Origin: Paenibacillus fonticola DSM 21315 | GTDB taxonomy: Bacteria; Bacillota; Bacilli; Paenibacillales; Paenibacillaceae | Length of the DNA stretch: 49,140 bases | Direction of reading: 5' to 3' | Assembly: GCF_000381905.1 (NCBI RefSeq) | Contig: NZ_KB907284.1 | Span: 1-49,140, forward strand | Part shown: piece after piece, positions 1 to 7,582 of the stretch | Position numbering within the stretch: position 1 is the first letter of the stretch | How the letters are laid out: the number at the start of each line of letters is the position of its first letter | Notes under the pieces: model-generated | Databases searched by the model: none | The model's input: only the letters and a program-made list of their open reading frames with translations | What the model was told of the DNA's origin: nothing | Position numbers and translations under genes: made by a program

Positions 1-59
1 CGCATTTTTGCTCTCGCGCCACGTGCTCAGGCAGAAAAAATAGAGGGTTTGACAAAAAC

Positions 60-316
60 GTTCATAGCAACGAATCTCATCCACGCTATTTGCACATATT
101 TGCGATGGTTTTAAATCTAAGGAATCTCAGACACTCTATTTTGCTGTTTATCGTCTGTTTGGAGCAGTAAAGACTGAAATAACGTTGTCCAGCTTCGTTA
201 CATTTTGAGAAGGGTTATTTTTACACAGATAACGATCACAGGCTTCGTTATAAAATTCTTCGTTATAAAATTTCGTTCACGTTCAGAGTCACATTGTTCA
301 CGTTCAGAGTCACATT
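60..316. repeat. Degenerate intergenic repeats with two perfect tandem duplications
   Basis: This stretch has no convincing gene. A segment starting gaatctca at 72-93 recurs imperfectly at 122-144. Around 170-272 the words ataacg and cttcgtta recur. Two perfect tandem duplications abut: a 15-bp unit at 243-257 and 258-272, and a 21-bp unit at 275-295 and 296-316. Both units are multiples of three, so a spurious short reading frame runs through them, but it has no ribosome binding site and a low-complexity product. Replication slippage in spacer DNA is the simplest origin. Confidence 0.6.
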
Positions 317-377
317 TTCGATCTAAGCCCTGGGAAAGGAACAGTCTTGGATGGCAAACAAGAGCAAAAAGAAATAA

Positions 378-510
378 ACCAGTTTAACTGGTGAGTGAAA
401 GTGACAAATAACACTGAGCCTGATCGATTTGTGATCAGGCTAGCGCCTTTAGGCGCAGCTTGGCAACAGGGGCTATACCCCAAGAGAAAACCACCCGTTG
501 GACGGGTGGT
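378..510 (+). ncRNA. Candidate structured RNA: five consecutive hairpins, possible IS200/IS605 right-end (omega-RNA-like) remnant
   Basis: Five perfect stems follow one another: 378-392 (ACCAGTT/AACTGGT), 417-425 with 433-441 (AGCCTGATC/GATCAGGCT), 443-447 with 452-456 (GCGCC/GGCGC), 469-472 with 478-481 (GGGG/CCCC), and 490-498 with 502-510 (ACCACCCGT/ACGGGTGGT). The last is followed by a T run at 516-522. The density of stems suggests selection on RNA or single-stranded DNA structure. The layout resembles right ends of IS200/IS605 tnpB elements, where the omega RNA is encoded, but no tnpB is present. This family link is inference; the last hairpin alone could be an ordinary terminator. Confidence 0.5.
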
Positions 511-545
511 CATGATTTTTTTAAATATTAAATAGTGAAAACCGA

Positions 546-574
546 TTTACATACTTGGAATTAAGGTATATATT
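546..574 (+). promoter_or_regulatory. Probable sigma-A promoter of the sugar ABC operon
   Basis: TTTACA at 546-551, a 17-nt spacer and TATATT at 569-574, about 45 nt before the lipoprotein start. No operator palindrome or catabolite-response element was recognised. Confidence 0.5.
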
Positions 575-619
575 AATTTATAAAGATTTTATAGATACAT
601 ACCAAGAGGGGGAGAAACA

Positions 620-1732
620 ATGAATAAAATCACACTTTGGCAAAAAACATGGACGGCGGCGCTAATTGTGCTGCTGGTGCTCGTCGTCAGCGCATGCGGC
701 ATCAAAAAGGAGCCGGCGCCAGCTTCGGGGACGGAGCCGCAGCCGGCTGCAGAGCAGGGCAATGAGGCGGCAGACGTGAGCGGCAAGGAGCTCGCAGGGA
801 AGAAAGTAGCGCTTATTATGGAATTCAATACCGGTACATTCTCACAGCAATATGTGCAGGGCGTGACAGAGGAAGTGAAGAAGTTCGGCGGGGAGCTGAC
901 GACGTTCGTAGCGGAAAATGATAAAGCGAAAATGTCCTCGCTGCTCGAATCGGCGGTAAATCAAAATTTTGATATTATATTGACGGATCACGGCGCGGCT
1001 GAGTTTTTGGAGCCGGGCATCAAGAAAGCGGTGGAGAAAGACATCGTGGTCGTCGTGTTCGATGCGACGGTAGAAGTGCCTGGCGTGACCGTGTTGTCCC
1101 AGGATGACCAGAGCATGGCTGCACTGTCGCTGGAGCAGTTGAAGCAGGACTCGGGCGGCAAGGGCAATATCGTCAAGGTATGGGTGGCCGGATTCGCACC
1201 TATGGAGCGCCGTGACATCGAGTACAAGAAGTTTCTGGAGGAAAACCCGGAGATCAAGGAAATCGCCAGCTTCGGAACGGCGTCCAATCCGGCTCTCGAC
1301 TCGCAAACCCAGATGGAAGCCGTTCTTAAGAGATATCCTAAAGGCGAAATTACAGCGGTATGGGCTGCTTGGGATGAGTTCGCCAAAGGTGCAGCCAGAG
1401 CGATTCAACTGGCAGGCCGGGATGAAATCAAAGTATACGGCATCGATTTAAGTGACGAGGATTTGCAAATCATCCAAGATCCAGAAAGTCCGTGGGTCGC
1501 TTCCGCGGCGGTAGATCCGAAAGATATCGGCCGGGTACAGGTCAGATACGCTTACCAGAAGCTGCATGGCGATGAGACGGAGGATAATGTTGTCCTGAAG
1601 GCGGTGCTCGTTGCACGGGATGCTCTGCCTGACCAGCAAGTATCCACGGATGACCTGTCCCAGTACGTTGAGGGCTGGGGCGGCTCCAAGCAAGGCATTC
1701 AAGCGTGGATGAAAGAGTATGGCGTAGAGTAA
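620..1732 (+). CDS. Sugar-type ABC transporter substrate-binding lipoprotein
   Basis: Extracellular solute-binding protein of the periplasmic-binding-protein 4 (RbsB-like) type, expected to capture a sugar or sugar-like ligand and deliver it to the permease encoded two genes downstream. The N-terminus is a lipoprotein signal: charged residues, a hydrophobic stretch at about 12-23 and the lipobox VSAC with Cys26 as lipidation site. A flexible Ala/Pro/Glu-rich linker follows, then the two-lobed domain from about residue 56. The 370-aa length fits the family. The start has a strong GAGGGGGAG ribosome site. A hairpin after the stop probably lets this gene be expressed above the ATPase and permease. 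The ligand cannot be told from sequence. Confidence 0.9.
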   Translation: MNKITLWQKTWTAALIVLLVLVVSACGIKKEPAPASGTEPQPAAEQGNEAADVSGKELAGKKVALIMEFNTGTFSQQYVQGVTEEVKKFGGELTTFVAENDKAKMSSLLESAVNQNFDIILTDHGAAEFLEPGIKKAVEKDIVVVVFDATVEVPGVTVLSQDDQSMAALSLEQLKQDSGGKGNIVKVWVAGFAPMERRDIEYKKFLEENPEIKEIASFGTASNPALDSQTQMEAVLKRYPKGEITAVWAAWDEFAKGAARAIQLAGRDEIKVYGIDLSDEDLQIIQDPESPWVASAAVDPKDIGRVQVRYAYQKLHGDETEDNVVLKAVLVARDALPDQQVSTDDLSQYVEGWGGSKQGIQAWMKEYGVE

Positions 1733-1753
1733 GGGCTAGGGCTGCAAAATGCG

Positions 1754-1781
1754 AAAGGCGCGCCGGGAGGCGCGCTTTTTT
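1754..1781 (+). terminator. Intercistronic hairpin/partial terminator after the binding-protein gene
   Basis: GCGCGCC (1758-1764), loop GGGA, GGCGCGC (1769-1775), then six T residues at 1776-1781. It lies between the binding protein and ATPase genes of one apparent operon, where such hairpins commonly let the binding protein be made in excess, either by partial termination or by stabilising the 3' end. Confidence 0.75.
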
Positions 1782-1801
1782 GAATAAGGAGGTGCTGTTA
1801 A

Positions 1802-3355
1802 GTGGGGACATCGGCAACATCGGCAACATCGGCAACAAAGGCGGAGCAACAATATGTGCTGGAGATGAAAGGGATCACGAAGTCGTTCGCCGGCGTTCCG
1901 GCACTGCGCGGCGTCGATTTCGGCTTAAAGGGCGGCGAGGTGCATGCGCTGCTCGGTGCGAACGGCGCTGGCAAGAGCACGTTGATGAAAATTTTAGCGG
2001 GGGCCTACGAGTACGATGAAGGCGAGATGCTGCTGGACGGGCGGCCCGTAAAGCACAAGTCGCCTGCGGATGCGAAGCGGCTCGGCATCCACTGCGTCTA
2101 TCAGGAGGTCGACGCCAGCCTCGTTCCCCAGCTGACGGTCGCGGAGAACGTCATGCTGGATGCGATCGGGGCCGCAGACGGCAAGGCATGGATCAGTCCA
2201 AGGCGCCAAGCACAGGAAGCCGGGCAAATATTGGCATCGCTTCAAGTGGACATTCCGGTGCAGCGAAAGGTTGCCGATTTAACTATTGCGGAGAAGCAGA
2301 TGGTGCTGCTCGCGCGCATCGTCAGGCAGGAAGCGAAGGTCATCATCTTTGATGAACCGACAGCTCCGCTGAGCGGATCGGAGGCGGATACCTTCTTCCG
2401 TATATTGAGCGAGCTCAAGCAGCGGGGGACGGCCTGCGTCTTCATTACTCACCGATTGCCCGAAGTAATGGAGCATGCCGATGATGTGACCGTGATGCGG
2501 GACGGGACAAAGGTGCATTCCGGACCAGTTGACGCTTTGAGCATGGAGGAGCTGGTTGCCCAAATGCTAGGGAAAACCTTTGCAGAAGAGTTCCCAAAGG
2601 TTGCGGCCGAGATCGGCGAGGTCGTGCTGAACGTTAAGGGGCTGTGCCAGGGCCGCAAGGTCAAGGGCGTCGATCTGACGGTGCGCAGCGGGCAAATCGT
2701 GGCCGTCGTCGGTCTGGTCGGCGCCGGCAAGACGGAAATCGCCCGGATGCTGGCCGGTGCGGAGCGCCCAGACGGCGGAGAGATTTACATGCGCGGGCAC
2801 AGCATGCTGTTCAAGCAGCCGGCGGATGCCATCGCCTCAGGCATCGTTAGCGTGCCTGAAGAGCGGCGCAAGCAGGGCATCGTCATTGAGGAGACTGTGG
2901 AACGAAATATCAGCCTGCCCCTGCTCAATCGGATTAGCCGTTTCAGTTTTATTTCCGGCAGCCGGGAACGGGGGCTTGCCGAGCGTACGATTGCCTCGCT
3001 GGGCATTAAGACGGCTTCCGCCAAGCTGCCAGTGAAATACTTGAGCGGCGGAAACCAGCAAAAGGTGGCCATCGGCAAATGGCTGGAGAAAGAGGCGGAT
3101 GTTCTTCTGTTCGATGAACCGACCAAAGGGGTCGACATCGGGGCGAAGAGCGATATTTTCCGCATTATCGGGCAATTGGCGACCGCAGGTAAAGGCGTGC
3201 TGTACTTGACGAGCGAGCTTGACGAAGGGCTGGGCATCGGGGACGTCATCGCCGTGCTATATGATGGCAGCATCGCAGCCGTATTGCCGCGCAGCGAAGC
3301 GACCCTGGAGAAGATTTTGTACTTTGCAAGCGGGGGACGGGAGGAAAACCTGTGA
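1802..3355 (+). CDS. Sugar ABC transporter ATP-binding protein, tandem-domain (RbsA/MglA type)
   Basis: Double ATPase that powers import through the downstream permease. Two nucleotide-binding domains are visible. The first has Walker A GANGAGKST at residues 52-60 and Walker B IIFDEPTAPLSG. The second has a Walker A-like GLVGAGKT near 303-310, signature LSGGNQQK near 414 and LLFDEPTKGVDIG. The 517-aa length is normal for this class. The GTG start at 1802 is chosen because AAGGAGG at 1787-1793 is well spaced from it. The first codons contain three copies of a 9-bp repeat (acatcggca), giving a low-complexity Ser-Ala-Thr leader that other members would not be expected to share. The stop overlaps the permease start. 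Confidence 0.93.
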   Translation: MGTSATSATSATKAEQQYVLEMKGITKSFAGVPALRGVDFGLKGGEVHALLGANGAGKSTLMKILAGAYEYDEGEMLLDGRPVKHKSPADAKRLGIHCVYQEVDASLVPQLTVAENVMLDAIGAADGKAWISPRRQAQEAGQILASLQVDIPVQRKVADLTIAEKQMVLLARIVRQEAKVIIFDEPTAPLSGSEADTFFRILSELKQRGTACVFITHRLPEVMEHADDVTVMRDGTKVHSGPVDALSMEELVAQMLGKTFAEEFPKVAAEIGEVVLNVKGLCQGRKVKGVDLTVRSGQIVAVVGLVGAGKTEIARMLAGAERPDGGEIYMRGHSMLFKQPADAIASGIVSVPEERRKQGIVIEETVERNISLPLLNRISRFSFISGSRERGLAERTIASLGIKTASAKLPVKYLSGGNQQKVAIGKWLEKEADVLLFDEPTKGVDIGAKSDIFRIIGQLATAGKGVLYLTSELDEGLGIGDVIAVLYDGSIAAVLPRSEATLEKILYFASGGREENL

Positions 3356-4338
3356 AAGACAGATTGATGAATGTAACGTTCCGGTATGGAACGATAACGG
3401 TCGTGTTGGCGGTCATCGCCTTTTTTTCGATCCGGCTGCCGTACTTTTTTACGTATAGCAATTTAAGCGACATCCTGAATTCGATTGCGATCGTCACCTT
3501 CGTAGCGATTGGCGTCACGCTGTCGCTGGCTGTGGATGGCTTCGATTTATCCGTAGGATCAACGGTTTCGCTGACTACGGTCGTTTCGGCCTCACTGATG
3601 ATCTGGTATCAGATGCCGCTCTATGTCGTTATTATTTTCCCGCTGCTGCTCGGGGCTTTGGTCGGTCTTTTGAACGCTTTTCTAATCATCAAAATGAGAA
3701 TTCCTGATTTGCTGGCCACCCTCGCCATGATGTACATCGTCGCCGGCATCCAGAAAACCTACGCCCAAGGCTATACAATCTACAACAATATGCAGTTCCC
3801 GGACGGCAGCAAGGCGGCGGGCAAAATGGATAAAACCTTTCTGCTGCTAGGACAAGGGGAACTTCTCGGGGTTCCGGTCAGCGTCATTTTGCTTATCTTT
3901 TTCGTGATCGTCGTTCACCTGTTTCTGACCCGGACCAAATATGGCCGGCAAATCTATATTACCGGAGGCAACGAGGAAGCGGCTAGACTATCGGGCATCA
4001 AGGTGAAAAAAGTGCGGATGTTCGCCTACATGGCTTCTGGCGTTTTTGCCGCCATCGGCGGCTTGCTCTTTGCGTCGCGGGTCGGCTCGGGACAAATCGA
4101 TGCGGGCGCACCTCTGTTGATGGAGGCCGTTGCCGCCACCTTCGTCGGTTTTTCCGTCTTCGGCGCGGGCAAACCGAACATTATCGGCACCTTTATCGGC
4201 TCGGTGCTGATCGGCGTGCTTGTGAACGGACTGACGATGATGAACGTCCAGTATTTTGCCCATGACATCGTAAAGGGCTCGGTGCTGGTGCTCGCATTGT
4301 CGATCACTTTTTACGTGCTGAACCGGTCCAAGACTTAA
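3352..4338 (+). CDS. Sugar ABC transporter permease (RbsC-like, BPD_transp_2)
   Basis: Integral membrane permease of the ribose/galactose/autoinducer-2 class, partner of the preceding ATPase and lipoprotein. The 328-aa product is almost entirely hydrophobic segments, with the conserved internal stretch GGNEEAARLSGIKVKK before a transmembrane GGLLFASRVGSG segment, typical of RbsC-type permeases. The GTG start at 3352 overlaps the ATPase stop (GTGA) and follows a GGGAGG ribosome site, so the two are translationally coupled. No kinase, isomerase or regulator lies next to the operon, so the substrate is open. In Bacillus spoIVA precedes hbs; here this importer takes that position. Confidence 0.92.
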   Translation: MKDRLMNVTFRYGTITVVLAVIAFFSIRLPYFFTYSNLSDILNSIAIVTFVAIGVTLSLAVDGFDLSVGSTVSLTTVVSASLMIWYQMPLYVVIIFPLLLGALVGLLNAFLIIKMRIPDLLATLAMMYIVAGIQKTYAQGYTIYNNMQFPDGSKAAGKMDKTFLLLGQGELLGVPVSVILLIFFVIVVHLFLTRTKYGRQIYITGGNEEAARLSGIKVKKVRMFAYMASGVFAAIGGLLFASRVGSGQIDAGAPLLMEAVAATFVGFSVFGAGKPNIIGTFIGSVLIGVLVNGLTMMNVQYFAHDIVKGSVLVLALSITFYVLNRSKT

Positions 4339-4523
4339 AAAACTTGAAATTATAGATGGGCTGTATTACTATAAGTTTGTTCCGCACCTTAGCTTGCGGC
4401 GGCAAATAACCTTTTTTACTGGGCAAAACGCCAGTAATAATGTAGAATAACGTATATTCTGCGGTAAAACGGAAACACAGAATAGCAGAGTGATGTATAT
4501 CTTGAATGGGGAGGTGAATGATA

Positions 4524-4796
4524 ATGAACAAATCTGATTTGGTTAATCATGTTGCTGAAAGCACGGAGCTGTCCAAGAAGGATGCAACGAAAGCGGTTGA
4601 TGCCGTATTCGAAGCGATTTCTGAAGCACTGCAAAAAGGCGACAAAGTACAACTCGTTGGCTTTGGCAACTTTGAAGTTCGCGAACGTTCCGCCCGTAAA
4701 GGACGCAACCCGCAAACTGGAGAGGAAATCGAAATCCCTGCGAGCAAAATTCCTGCATTCAAACCAGGTAAAGCGCTCAAAGATGGAATCAAATAA
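4524..4796 (+). CDS. hbs: DNA-binding protein HU
   Basis: Histone-like nucleoid protein that binds and bends DNA as a dimer. The 90-aa product matches HU in length and in its features: N-terminal MNKSDLVNHVAE helices, the GFGNFEVRERSARKGRNPQTG beta-arm region with Arg- and Lys-rich tips, and the C-terminal PAFKPGKALKDGIK. Of the two in-frame ATGs (4518 and 4524) the second is chosen because GGGGAGG at 4508-4514 is 9 nt away rather than 3. As in Bacillus it precedes mtrB and hepS, but the folE gene usually between hbs and mtrB is absent. The 185-nt upstream spacer holds a possible weak promoter (TTGAAA at 4344) that was not assigned. Confidence 0.97.
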   Translation: MNKSDLVNHVAESTELSKKDATKAVDAVFEAISEALQKGDKVQLVGFGNFEVRERSARKGRNPQTGEEIEIPASKIPAFKPGKALKDGIK

Positions 4797-4828
4797 AGAT
4801 TTCTACATATCTTCTCTGTTAAGAAAGT

Positions 4829-4859
4829 CCGTGGGCGGTTGTTCACGGCCTTTTCTTTT
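4829..4859 (+). terminator. Weak terminator-like hairpin after hbs
   Basis: CCGTG (4829-4833) pairs with CACGG (4844-4848), followed by an interrupted T run at 4851-4859. Only 5 bp, so partial termination between hbs and mtrB is the most that can be claimed. Confidence 0.45.
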
Positions 4860-4918
4860 AGCAGACGAAAGGAATGTAGGTCATCAGTGTATTTATCCGA
4901 TGGGAGGAATCGCACAGG

Positions 4919-5179
4919 ATGGATCAGCACAATCAGAGTGCCGGAAGCGGGGAAGAGCAAAACGTAAATAACGGCGATTATTTCGTCGTAAAGGCGAAGG
5001 AGCAGGGCGTGCAGGTCATCGGGCTGACCCGTGGCAAGGACACGCGCTTCCATCATACAGAGAAGCTGGACAAGGGCGAAGTGTTTATCGTCCAATTTAC
5101 CGACCATACGTCGGCGGTGAAGGTCAGAGGCAAGGCAATCGTTATGACCAAACACGGCATAATCGATACTGAAGAATGA
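4919..5179 (+). CDS. mtrB: Tryptophan RNA-binding attenuation protein (TRAP)
   Basis: TRAP forms an 11-subunit ring that, when loaded with tryptophan, wraps RNA containing about eleven (G/U)AG triplets and shuts down trp expression. The 86-aa product carries the hallmark core: GVQVIGLTRGKDTRFHHTEK followed by LDKGEV and HTSAVKVRGKA. The RNA-contacting residues of the Bacillus protein (Lys37, Lys56, Arg58) correspond to Lys49, Lys68 and Arg70 here, a constant offset of 12 caused by a longer Asn/Gln/Glu-rich N-terminus. A GGGAGG site lies 11 nt before the start. Its predicted target, an array of GAG/TAG triplets, lies upstream of trpE at 14368-14420. No anti-TRAP gene was seen. Confidence 0.96.
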   Translation: MDQHNQSAGSGEEQNVNNGDYFVVKAKEQGVQVIGLTRGKDTRFHHTEKLDKGEVFIVQFTDHTSAVKVRGKAIVMTKHGIIDTEE

Positions 5180-5190
5180 TTTTTATTTTT

Positions 5191-5212
5191 GCAGGCATAG
5201 CCTGCTTTTTTT
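5191..5212 (+). terminator. Intrinsic terminator after mtrB
   Basis: GCAGGC (5191-5196), loop ATA, GCCTGC (5200-5205), then seven T residues. A compact, convincing terminator. Confidence 0.85.
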
Positions 5213-5282
5213 AATTGTACAATGGGGTATAGACCGTTTGGGCACAATATAACCAGGTCAAAAACCAAGGGAGAAATGCCTC

Positions 5283-5825
5283 GTGAAGCGTACAATGATT
5301 ATGCAGGTTATACTGGTTGCTTTCGGCTGCGCAGTTTTGCTGTCACGTCTATCCTGGTTTACCGGAAAAATGGAGGAATCGTCGGCAGCGGCTGCAGCAC
5401 TAACGGAGAATCATCCCCAGCAGGCCGAGCTCCGCAGCGATAATCTCGTAGATGAGCTTATTTCCTGGGAACTGCTCGTTCCCATCGACCGGGTGGAACT
5501 CAGCCAACATATATTGGCGATCGATTTCAAGATTACGGCGGAGGCGGGACAATCCTTATTGCTGTACCAGGGCCTATCTCACGCGATCGCCTGCTCTTTC
5601 GAGAAGACGAGCAACATAAATCGCCTGCTCGTAAGGTTTGTAGCGGAAGATCAATGGCTTGGCAACAAGTACTTGCTGCTTGCAGCCGACGTGCGTAGAG
5701 GCGAGTGGCCAAATTATGCTTTGGAAGAGCTGCGCGCATGGGGAAACAGGGAGCTGAGCCATGAGTTGAAAAGCTGGTTTAGAGTGACGGAAACGAATTT
5801 GTGGAAGACGATGATCAGCAAATAA
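5283..5825 (+). CDS. Uncharacterised membrane-anchored protein
   Basis: Not recognised. The 180-aa product has one N-terminal hydrophobic segment at about residues 6-24 after a short Lys/Arg leader, so it is probably membrane-anchored or secreted. An Ala/Glu-rich linker and a soluble domain of about 130 residues follow. The soluble part is rich in Leu, Trp and acidic residues and contains no metal-binding or nucleotide-binding motif that I can see. The GTG start at 5283 has AAGGGAG at 5267-5273, 9 nt upstream. It stands between a terminator (after mtrB) and the hepS promoter, so it appears to be its own transcription unit. Confidence 0.75.
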   Translation: MKRTMIMQVILVAFGCAVLLSRLSWFTGKMEESSAAAAALTENHPQQAELRSDNLVDELISWELLVPIDRVELSQHILAIDFKITAEAGQSLLLYQGLSHAIACSFEKTSNINRLLVRFVAEDQWLGNKYLLLAADVRRGEWPNYALEELRAWGNRELSHELKSWFRVTETNLWKTMISK

Positions 5826-5897
5826 CCGAATGGATCCGCAGGTGTGCATATAATTGCGAAAATTAGCCTCGTTCCTTGTGCGCAGCCAAATAACATA

Positions 5898-5906
5898 TGC
5901 TATAAT
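5898..5906 (+). promoter_or_regulatory. Extended -10 promoter of the hepS-menaquinone operon
   Basis: TGCTATAAT is a perfect -10 with the TGn extension. The -35 is poor (TTGTGC at 5876-5881, 19 nt away), as is common for extended -10 promoters. The start site would be near 5913, about 60 nt before hepS. Confidence 0.65.
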
Positions 5907-5975
5907 AGACAAGATTGTGACAACTCTTATTTTACTAATGTGGGGTTGTCAGTATTAGCGGCTCGGAGGCAGAGG

Positions 5976-6842
5976 ATGAAACCTTATCGCATAACTGAAT
6001 TAGCAGAAAAGTATGTCGGATACGACATGATTACCAATCACACGGCGCTCCCGGATTATCCGGTTGCCCGTGTTCGTTTACTTTACATGTTTTTAAGCAT
6101 TCGGGACAACGGTAAATTACAGGTGAGTGAGACTTGTGCATTAGCCGCGTTTCTCGTACAGCTTGGACTCGATACGCATGACCTGATTGACGAGGATTCG
6201 TCCTGCAAAGAGGAGAAAACCATGCGCTCCCGCCAGTTGAAGGTTCTGGCGGGCGATTATTTCAGCAGCTTGTTCTATGAACTGCTGGCGAAGACCGGAC
6301 AAATTGAAATGATCTCCTCCATGAGTTCAGCCATCTGTGAAGTGAATCGCATGAAGGCGGGGCTGTATAACAAGCTGAAAAAGCTTCTGCCTGCGGAGGA
6401 CTATTTGAAGGAATGTACTCAGTTGAAAATGAAGCTGTTTCAATCTTTCTCTCAATTGCTGGATAAGTCTCTGCAAAACTTGTGGCGCTTGCTCCTGGCA
6501 GAGCTCAGCCGCTGCGAGGTTGTGCTCAGCGAGATGAAATCGAGCAAAATGCTGCCGGAAGAGCATCAGGGGTATGCTTATTTACGCATTTTGGAAACGG
6601 GAACCGTGGAGGACAAGGAAGTTGTCTCGCGGCGTAAAGTAGGTGACCGGGAGTGGTCTTCGCTCCTATTGAAATACAATGTGCACGAGCAGCTCATTCA
6701 TATACTGCATCAATCCGTGGAGCGGATTCAGGCGCTGGTTCAGGAGCTTAAAGGGGACAAGGAACGATCAGAACTGACAGCGATCGTTGAGCCTTTTCGC
6801 GCTGCGCTTGCGCTGCAGCGACGTGCCATGCAGGAAGGGTAA
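5976..6842 (+). CDS. hepS: Heptaprenyl diphosphate synthase component 1
   Basis: Small regulatory subunit of heptaprenyl diphosphate synthase, which with HepT makes the C35 side chain of menaquinone-7. It has no DDxxD catalytic motifs, as expected for component 1, but shows the family-type segment HDLIDEDSSCKEEKTMRSRQ and LAGDYFSSLFYELLA. The ATG at 5976 is chosen because GGAGG at 5965-5969 is 6 nt away; an upstream in-frame extension crosses the promoter and is unlikely. The resulting 288 aa is somewhat longer than the Bacillus protein of about 250. It starts a tight six-gene operon running to hepT. Confidence 0.9.
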   Translation: MKPYRITELAEKYVGYDMITNHTALPDYPVARVRLLYMFLSIRDNGKLQVSETCALAAFLVQLGLDTHDLIDEDSSCKEEKTMRSRQLKVLAGDYFSSLFYELLAKTGQIEMISSMSSAICEVNRMKAGLYNKLKKLLPAEDYLKECTQLKMKLFQSFSQLLDKSLQNLWRLLLAELSRCEVVLSEMKSSKMLPEEHQGYAYLRILETGTVEDKEVVSRRKVGDREWSSLLLKYNVHEQLIHILHQSVERIQALVQELKGDKERSELTAIVEPFRAALALQRRAMQEG

Positions 6843-6856
6843 GGTGAATAATAAAT

Positions 6857-7582
6857 ATGAGCAATTCTACCTCTGAACCGAAGGAGCAGTTTGTGCATTC
6901 GGTATTTGAGAGCATAGCTCCGAAGTATGACATGATGAACGATATAATCAGTTTCAGGCGGCACAAAGCATGGCGTAAATTTACGATGAACAAGATGAGC
7001 ATGTCGCCAGGGGACACCGCAATCGATCTTTGCTGCGGCACCTGCGACTGGACCATAAGTATGGCCGAAGCAAGCGGCGGGCAAATAGTAGGCCTTGATT
7101 TCAGTGAGAACATGCTGGAATTCGGCAGGCGCAAAGTGAACGAACGCGGTTTGCATGACCGGATTTCTCTAGTGCAGGGAAATGCGATGGAGCTTCCTTT
7201 CGAAGATAACGCATTCCAGTACGCTACGATCGGCTTTGGTCTTCGCAATGTACCTGATCTTCGTCAGGTGCTGCGGGAAATGCAGCGGGTCGTAAAGCCT
7301 GGAGGGATGGTCGTTTGCCTCGAATTGTCCAAGCCGACGTGGCAGCCCTTCAAAGGAATATATTACTTTTATTTCGAGAAAATGATGCCGCAGCTCGGCA
7401 AGCTGTTCGCGAAGCGCTATGAGCAATACAAATGGCTGCCTGATTCTTTGGCAGTGTTTCCGGGAAGAGATGAACTGGCCCAAATATTTACGGAAATTGG
7501 ATTAAAGAAGGTCCAAGCGTATCCTTTAATGGGTGGAATCGCCGCCTTACATATTGGAGTGAAGGAGACGCCTTATGTTTAG
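6857..7582 (+). CDS. menG: Demethylmenaquinone methyltransferase
   Basis: SAM-dependent C-methyltransferase (UbiE/MenG family) that performs the last step of menaquinone synthesis. The 241-aa product shows the family N-terminal motif FESIAPKYDMMNDIISF, the SAM-binding CCGTCDWTISMAEASGG and VGLDFSENML, the stretch FGLRNVPD, and the C-terminal GGIAALHIG. It lies 14 nt after hepS and overlaps the next gene by 8 nt. The enzyme is common to the classical and futalosine routes, so on its own it does not identify the pathway. Confidence 0.95.
   Translation: MSNSTSEPKEQFVHSVFESIAPKYDMMNDIISFRRHKAWRKFTMNKMSMSPGDTAIDLCCGTCDWTISMAEASGGQIVGLDFSENMLEFGRRKVNERGLHDRISLVQGNAMELPFEDNAFQYATIGFGLRNVPDLRQVLREMQRVVKPGGMVVCLELSKPTWQPFKGIYYFYFEKMMPQLGKLFAKRYEQYKWLPDSLAVFPGRDELAQIFTEIGLKKVQAYPLMGGIAALHIGVKETPYV

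Noticed and set aside
205..387. A short + frame with internal repeats (FVIKF twice, RSESH twice)
   Set aside because: The repeats come from tandem DNA duplications, there is no ribosome site, and the frame enters the hairpin-rich element; judged non-coding.
842..1408. A 188-codon minus-strand frame opposite the binding-protein gene
   Set aside because: Shadow frame in a GC-rich gene; composition not protein-like and no ribosome site.
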